Source of the DNA: JANOYC01 sp031428675
GTDB lineage: Bacteria; Actinomycetota; Actinomycetes; Actinomycetales; Microbacteriaceae
Direction of reading: 5' to 3'
Assembly: GCA_031428675.1 (NCBI GenBank)
Contig: JANOYC010000109.1
Location: 1-17,875, forward strand
Length of the DNA stretch: 17,875 bases
The notes under the pieces were generated by a model, which was not told the origin of the DNA, searched no databases, and was given only the letters and a program-made list of their open reading frames with translations. The stretch's first letter is position 1. Every line of letters starts with the position of its first letter. Shown here one piece after another: positions 13,886 through 17,875 of the stretch. Both the position numbers and the translations under genes were made by a program.

Positions 13886-15096
13886 TTTTCTCCATGGTCA
13901 GGGCTATCGGAAGATGTCCACCATGCAGCAAGGAACCCGCCGACGAACGTGTCGCCAAGCCCGATGGTTGTTGGACGGTCGGTGTGGAAGTCATACGCCG
14001 GGACGCAAGAAGTCGAGTCAGGAAGCATTTCCTCGATGGCGGCCGCGAATGCTCGTGCGCCAGAGTGGGGAGAACAACTGATCGTCTCGGCGAAGTCGAG
14101 TGCGGAGTGGCCGTCGCCCACCCGATAGCGCGTACCTGCCATCGCAACCCCGCCCGCGAGCGCCGCGCGATAGTGGTGAGCGTTCGGCCCGAAGGCGAGC
14201 GCCCAGTATCTGGTGTGAACGACAAGGGCATCGGCCGGAATGATCTGGTACGCCTCGAGAAGCGCCGTCGCCATCTCGTGCGGATCGAGCAGATCGAGAC
14301 GACGCCCGAGATAGTCCTGAAGCTCTTCCTCGTTGAGGCTGTAGACATCCACTCGGCTGAGCAACTTCTCCCGCACGCGCGCGCTGAATTGTGGCTCATA
14401 GAATCCAGCATCCTCATAAAACACGAGCGCACCGTGTGGAAGTTCGTCCATCGCGACGGTCAGTTCATCTAACCGGGCATCGAGCAATGTCAGATCCTGC
14501 ATGGTGTTGAACCCCGAGATCAAGAAGGCGTGGGCGCCTCGAAGGGTGCGACCCAGTTCTGGACTAAGGCGTAGCTCACGATTCGGTAGATCGTTGGCGA
14601 AAATTACTCGATTCGCGCGCGGTGCGGTTATGTCAATGCTGCCCGCCGAGACTCGGATCCCCGACGCGAATTGCACGATGAGATGAGGATCCAGAGTGTC
14701 GCGATTGGCGCTACAAATCCACGGGAGCTCCTTTGGGAGCAGCCGCCGGACGTTGTCATCGATGCTCACGAGGTGCTGAGTCGACGGCACCCCAACACTC
14801 AGCATGGCAATACCGGCACGCACGCCGGTTCCTCCGAGGGTCACTCGGGTGGAGAACCGAGCAGCGAAAGCTTCGATGATCGCGGAGGAGGCGACGAATC
14901 GTTCGCCTCCTCCGCCCTGTTCGAGGAAAGCAAGCACCGTAACGACGAGCGCGCGTTCATCAACGATCTGGATCGTCGTCGTCAGCTCAGCGGGCCGGAT
15001 GTCGAATTCTCGGATGAGGCCTTCAATTACTGCCGAATCCCATTCGATCTCGAAATCGACTGTGCCGCCAAGCCCGAGAACCAGGTGAGGAATCAC
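13882..15096 (-). CDS. ADP-dependent phosphofructokinase/glucokinase family sugar kinase
   Basis: A 404-residue kinase of the ADP-PFK/GK family (Pfam ADP_PFK_GK), part of the ribokinase fold. Visible motifs: LGGTGVRAGIAMLSVG (residues 87-102, corresponding to the GGNA+ sugar-binding region), FANDLPNRELRLSPEL (166-181), HAFLISGFNTMQD (189-201), EDAGFYEP (228-235), VDVYSLNEEEL (249-259), LVVHTRYWALAFG (291-303), and the catalytic GLGDTF (379-384, Asp382). It is shorter than archaeal members (about 450-500). The GTG at 15096 is the longest possible start, with an in-frame stop upstream at 15115. Whether it uses ADP or ATP, and whether the substrate is fructose-6-P or a free hexose, cannot be told from sequence. 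Confidence 0.88.
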   Translation of the reverse strand: MIPHLVLGLGGTVDFEIEWDSAVIEGLIREFDIRPAELTTTIQIVDERALVVTVLAFLEQGGGGERFVASSAIIEAFAARFSTRVTLGGTGVRAGIAMLSVGVPSTQHLVSIDDNVRRLLPKELPWICSANRDTLDPHLIVQFASGIRVSAGSIDITAPRANRVIFANDLPNRELRLSPELGRTLRGAHAFLISGFNTMQDLTLLDARLDELTVAMDELPHGALVFYEDAGFYEPQFSARVREKLLSRVDVYSLNEEELQDYLGRRLDLLDPHEMATALLEAYQIIPADALVVHTRYWALAFGPNAHHYRAALAGGVAMAGTRYRVGDGHSALDFAETISCSPHSGARAFAAAIEEMLPDSTSCVPAYDFHTDRPTTIGLGDTFVGGFLAAWWTSSDSPDHGEK

Positions 15097-15134
15097 GCGT
15101 CGACTACTTCGCTTTCACTGTTCATCGATACCGG

Positions 15135-15998
15135 TTAGTACAGCGACGCCTTGCCCGAAGCGTCGAACAAGTCGATCTTCTGTGCAGCGGTCACCTTCAT
15201 TGCGGCGATGGGTTCGGGCTGGATTGAATTGGGTTCACGGAGCTTCACGTCCGTGCCCAGTACTTCGCGCATGCGCTGGTGGTACGACACCTTGATGTCG
15301 CTGGAGATGTTGATCTTATTCACGCCGAGCTTCACCGACTTGCCGATTTCTTCGTCGGGGTTAGATGATCCTCCGTGCAACACGAGCGGAATACCCGTCG
15401 CAGCCTTGATTTCACGCAACAGGTCTAGCTTTAGTTCTGGACTCTTTTCTGCAGGGTAGAGACCGTGCGATGTACCAATCGCCACGGCGAGGCTGTCGAC
15501 TCCCGTTTCCTGGATGAAACGGACCGCGTCAGAGGGATCGGTGTAAATGATCTCTGCGGCCCCGGACTCGCCGTAGCTGTCATTGGCACCGATCGTGCCG
15601 AGCTCACCCTCGACCGAGATTCCCACTGCGTGCGCGCTTTCTACCACTCGACGGGTGATCGCCACGTTCTCATCGAAGGGCAACATCGACGCGTCGATCA
15701 TGACCGATGTGAAACCAGCCTGGATCGCCGTAAGCATCTGCTTGTAGTCGCCCCCGTGATCCCAGTGGATGACGACGGGGACGTGCGAGCGATGGGCGCG
15801 AGAGCGGATCGCCTGAATGAGATCCGTCGTAACGTGGCGCACCTCATCCGGGTGGATGGCGATAATCACAGGCGCGTTCTTTTCTTCGCTGATGTCCATG
15901 ATTCCTGTGAACATCGCCCAGTCGCTGATGTTGAACGCCGGCACTGCGAAATAATTCGCATGGGCGACGTCCAAAAGTTCTTTTCCGGTGATAAGCAC
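15135..15998 (-). CDS. Class II ketose-bisphosphate aldolase (GatY/KbaY/Fba type)
   Basis: A 287-residue zinc-dependent aldolase. Active-site and metal residues are visible: VIHWDHGGDY (Asp80, His81), VEGELG (Glu132), GTSHGLYP (His178), and LVLHGGSS (His208), with NISSD for phosphate binding. It should split a ketohexose-1,6-bisphosphate (fructose or tagatose) into DHAP and glyceraldehyde-3-P. The GTG at 15998 is preceded by a good AAGGAGAA (16005-16012). It sits between the permease genes and the kinase, with 38 bases before the kinase start. The length (287) is like GatY/KbaY rather than the longer Fba class IIA; the stereospecificity is undecided. Confidence 0.93.
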   Translation of the reverse strand: MLITGKELLDVAHANYFAVPAFNISDWAMFTGIMDISEEKNAPVIIAIHPDEVRHVTTDLIQAIRSRAHRSHVPVVIHWDHGGDYKQMLTAIQAGFTSVMIDASMLPFDENVAITRRVVESAHAVGISVEGELGTIGANDSYGESGAAEIIYTDPSDAVRFIQETGVDSLAVAIGTSHGLYPAEKSPELKLDLLREIKAATGIPLVLHGGSSNPDEEIGKSVKLGVNKINISSDIKVSYHQRMREVLGTDVKLREPNSIQPEPIAAMKVTAAQKIDLFDASGKASLY

Positions 15999-16048
15999 TG
16001 CAGGTTCTCCTTATTTGTGGGTTGGATCGTGCGGGCGGTCGCCCGTCG

Positions 16049-16888
16049 TCAGTTCTTCACGGATCCAGACGTGAGTCCGCCGATGAAGTAGCGCTGGAAG
16101 AAGAGGAACAGCGCGAGCACGGGTATCGACCCCAAGATGCTCATCGCCATCATTTCGTTCCACTCGTAGGAGTGCTGGCCCATGAGCAGTTGGATGCCAA
16201 TGGGCACCGTGCGCATGTCATTCGTCTTCGTGAGCGTGAGCGCGAAGAGGTACTCGTTCCACGCGATCATGAACGTATAGATGCCCACGGAGACGATGCC
16301 GGGCACCGAGATCGGCACGAGAATTCGCCACAGGGCCGTCCAGGATCCAGCCCCATCGACGCGCACGGCTTCGTCCAACTCTCGCGGCAACGTGTTGAAG
16401 TATCCCGTCATCATGATGATCGCGTAAGGCAGTGTGAACACCATGTAGGTGAGAATCAAGCCCGCATAGGTGTTGTACAGCCCCAGCGACACCATGAGGC
16501 CGAAGTACGGAATAAGCAACGTGATCGGAGGCACCGCTTGGACGCTCACGATGATCATGTTGAGTGGCCTCTTGAACGGAAAATTGAAGCGGCTGAAGGC
16601 ATAAGCAGCCATGATCGCGATGAGCAATGTCAGGATCGTCACGGCCCCAGAAACGACATAGCTGTTGATGAAGAACCGGAGCTTTTCCGGATCGCCGAAG
16701 ATAGTGATGTATGCCTGGAACGAGAACGCGTCTGTGATCAGCCGGGGCGGAAACTCGAAAATCTCCGTGTTCGATTTGAACGAGCTGGCGAGCATCCACA
16801 GCACCGGTAACCCCGCGAAAGATGCAGCCAGCACGAGCCCGACGGCCACGCCTATGCGAGCCAGCACGAGTTGGTTCTTTTGGGTCAC
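16049..16888 (-). CDS. Carbohydrate ABC transporter permease (MalG-type)
   Basis: A 279-residue inner-membrane permease of the CUT1 sugar transporter family. Six hydrophobic helices can be traced, starting at about residues 7-30, and the EAA loop is ELDEAVRVDGAGSWTALWRI before LVPISVPGI. The GTG at 16888 is chosen because it follows the stop of the other permease by two bases; the frame continues upstream inside that gene but gives no plausible protein. It pairs with the MalF-type permease. No ATPase gene is present, so the system probably uses a shared MsiK-like ATPase encoded elsewhere. Confidence 0.95.
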   Translation of the reverse strand: MTQKNQLVLARIGVAVGLVLAASFAGLPVLWMLASSFKSNTEIFEFPPRLITDAFSFQAYITIFGDPEKLRFFINSYVVSGAVTILTLLIAIMAAYAFSRFNFPFKRPLNMIIVSVQAVPPITLLIPYFGLMVSLGLYNTYAGLILTYMVFTLPYAIIMMTGYFNTLPRELDEAVRVDGAGSWTALWRILVPISVPGIVSVGIYTFMIAWNEYLFALTLTKTNDMRTVPIGIQLLMGQHSYEWNEMMAMSILGSIPVLALFLFFQRYFIGGLTSGSVKN

Positions 16889-16890
16889 GA

Positions 16891-17802
16891 TCAGTCCCTC
16901 GCTCGCTGGTGACGTACGTAGAAGAAGGCGAGCACCATGGACAGGAGCAAGACGAGCACGGCACTCGTCGACGCGAGTGCGAACTCGTACTTCGCGAACG
17001 CAAGCTTGTAGGTGTAGGTGCTGAGCATCTCGGTCGAATCGATAGGTCCACCACCCGTTGTGCCCCAGATGAGCGCGAACTGCTGCGACGTCCAGATGAA
17101 ATCGAGGAGCATCATCGCGATGATGATCGGCCGCAATTGCGGTAGCGTCACGTTCCAAAATCGTTGGAGAGCACTCGCGCCATCCACTTTCGCCGCTTCG
17201 TAAAGATCACTGGGGATGCCCTGCAGGCCGGCCAGCATGCTGATCATGAAGAACGGGTAGCCCGACCAGATGTTGATGAAGGTCACGGCGACAAGTGCCA
17301 GATCGGGGTCGGAAAGCCATCCGATCTGCCCAGCGCTGAGGTTGAACGTTGACAGCAAGTAGTTGACGACACCGTTAGGAGCGAGCAACATGCGCCACAA
17401 AACAGCAACAATCGCCGCCGTGAACAACCACGGCAGGATCATGATTCCGCGGAAGATCGCCGATATCCACCCACCGAGCACCCTCGAATTGAGAAGCAGG
17501 GCGAAGGCGAGTCCAAGCACCAGGTGAACCACGACGCTCACAATGACGAAGAACAAGGTATTGCGGATAGCGGTCGTGAACGTCGAGTCGGTGATTATCT
17601 CGATGTAGTTGGCGAGTCCCAAGAACTCGGGATTCTTGTTCAGAATCACGTTATCCATGAACGAGTAACCGATCACGATGACGATCGGCACGAGCATGAG
17701 ACCGATCATCAACACCGCGGTTGGCGCGATGAACGCGTATGGCTCGGCACGGCGGGACAACGGGATCCGCTTACGGCGAGCTTCGATTTGTGCGACGGAC
17801 AT
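16891..17802 (-). CDS. Carbohydrate ABC transporter permease (MalF/UgpA-type)
   Basis: A 303-residue inner-membrane permease. The N-terminus is basic (IEARRKRIPLSRRAEPY), followed by a first helix with the typical FIAPTAVLMIGLMLVPIVIV. The EAA loop is LYEAAKVDGASALQRFWNVTLPQL (about residues 203-226). The ATG at 17802 has a perfect AGGAGG at 17809-17814. It is the first gene of the operon visible here; the substrate-binding protein is usually encoded just upstream, which would be beyond the right edge. Confidence 0.95.
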   Translation of the reverse strand: MSVAQIEARRKRIPLSRRAEPYAFIAPTAVLMIGLMLVPIVIVIGYSFMDNVILNKNPEFLGLANYIEIITDSTFTTAIRNTLFFVIVSVVVHLVLGLAFALLLNSRVLGGWISAIFRGIMILPWLFTAAIVAVLWRMLLAPNGVVNYLLSTFNLSAGQIGWLSDPDLALVAVTFINIWSGYPFFMISMLAGLQGIPSDLYEAAKVDGASALQRFWNVTLPQLRPIIIAMMLLDFIWTSQQFALIWGTTGGGPIDSTEMLSTYTYKLAFAKYEFALASTSAVLVLLLSMVLAFFYVRHQRARD

Positions 17803-17827
17803 GCGTCACCTCCTAGCGGTTGTGGGT

Positions 17828-17864
17828 GGGCCGCACCGCGCACCCGTGGTGATAGGTGCGGCCC
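17828..17864 (-). terminator. Intercistronic hairpin upstream of the sugar permease genes
   Basis: GGGCCGCACC (17828-17837) and GGTGCGGCCC (17855-17864) form a perfect 10-bp stem with a 17-base loop, 13 bases before the AGGAGG of the first permease gene. There is no U-tract. In many sugar operons such a hairpin follows the binding-protein gene and reduces transcription into the permeases or stabilises the upstream message; that reading is inference because the upstream gene is not in the window. Confidence 0.55.
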
Positions 17865-17875
17865 CGGTCAGGACT

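Noticed and set aside
16889..17158. Upstream extension of the MalG-type permease frame
   Set aside because: It overlaps the MalF-type permease in another frame and does not resemble a permease N-terminus; the GTG at 16888 lies just after the preceding stop.

Overview
The window looks like chromosome of a high-GC Gram-positive actinobacterium, probably Micrococcales/Microbacteriaceae. The signs are frequent GTG starts, ATGA/GTGA operon overlaps, a SigK/RskA pair, a conserved actinobacterial hypothetical gene, and promoters placed so that transcripts may be leaderless. The family-level assignment is inference from gene content; there is no rRNA in the window. No CRISPR array, transposase or phage gene was seen.

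Layout, left to right. (1) 1-2480, plus strand: the end of pstC, then pstA and pstB, a high-affinity phosphate importer. (2) 2506-4786, plus: pxpA-pxpB-pxpC, ATP-dependent 5-oxoprolinase, starting 25 bp after pstB. (3) 8117-4823, minus: a copper-associated envelope and stress block. It holds an amicyanin-like cupredoxin lipoprotein, a second lipoprotein of unknown function, a strong hairpin terminator, a four-helix membrane protein with its own promoter, and an ECF sigma factor (SigK type) with its membrane anti-sigma factor (RskA type). (4) 8118-8406: a 289-bp intergenic stretch with two long inverted repeats and several small stem-loops, downstream of a conserved hypothetical gene (9036-8407, minus). 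(5) 9194-9266: tRNA-Lys(TTT), plus. (6) 9381-10387, plus: a toxin-antitoxin-like pair preceded by a perfect 9-bp tandem array. The putative antitoxin joins a Phd/YefM-like N-terminus to a HicB-like segment, and the partner is HicA-like. (7) 10433-11847, plus: a KmtR-like ArsR metal sensor and a His-rich CDF metal exporter, translationally coupled. (8) 17802-11922, minus: a carbohydrate operon with two ABC permeases, a class II ketose-bisphosphate aldolase, an ADP-dependent phosphofructokinase/glucokinase-family kinase, a class I mannose-6-phosphate isomerase-like protein and a DUF4432 aldose-epimerase-like protein. Its substrate-binding protein is probably just beyond the right edge.

The most interesting items are three. 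The first is the sugar operon, which has the makings of a dedicated glycolytic branch (isomerase, PFK-type kinase, aldolase) built around a kinase family best known from archaea. The second is the Phd-HicB hybrid antitoxin with its array of 9-bp repeats directly upstream of the likely promoter. The third is the unexplained structured intergenic region at 8190-8400. The KmtR assignment rests on all five known KmtR metal ligands being present at a constant offset.
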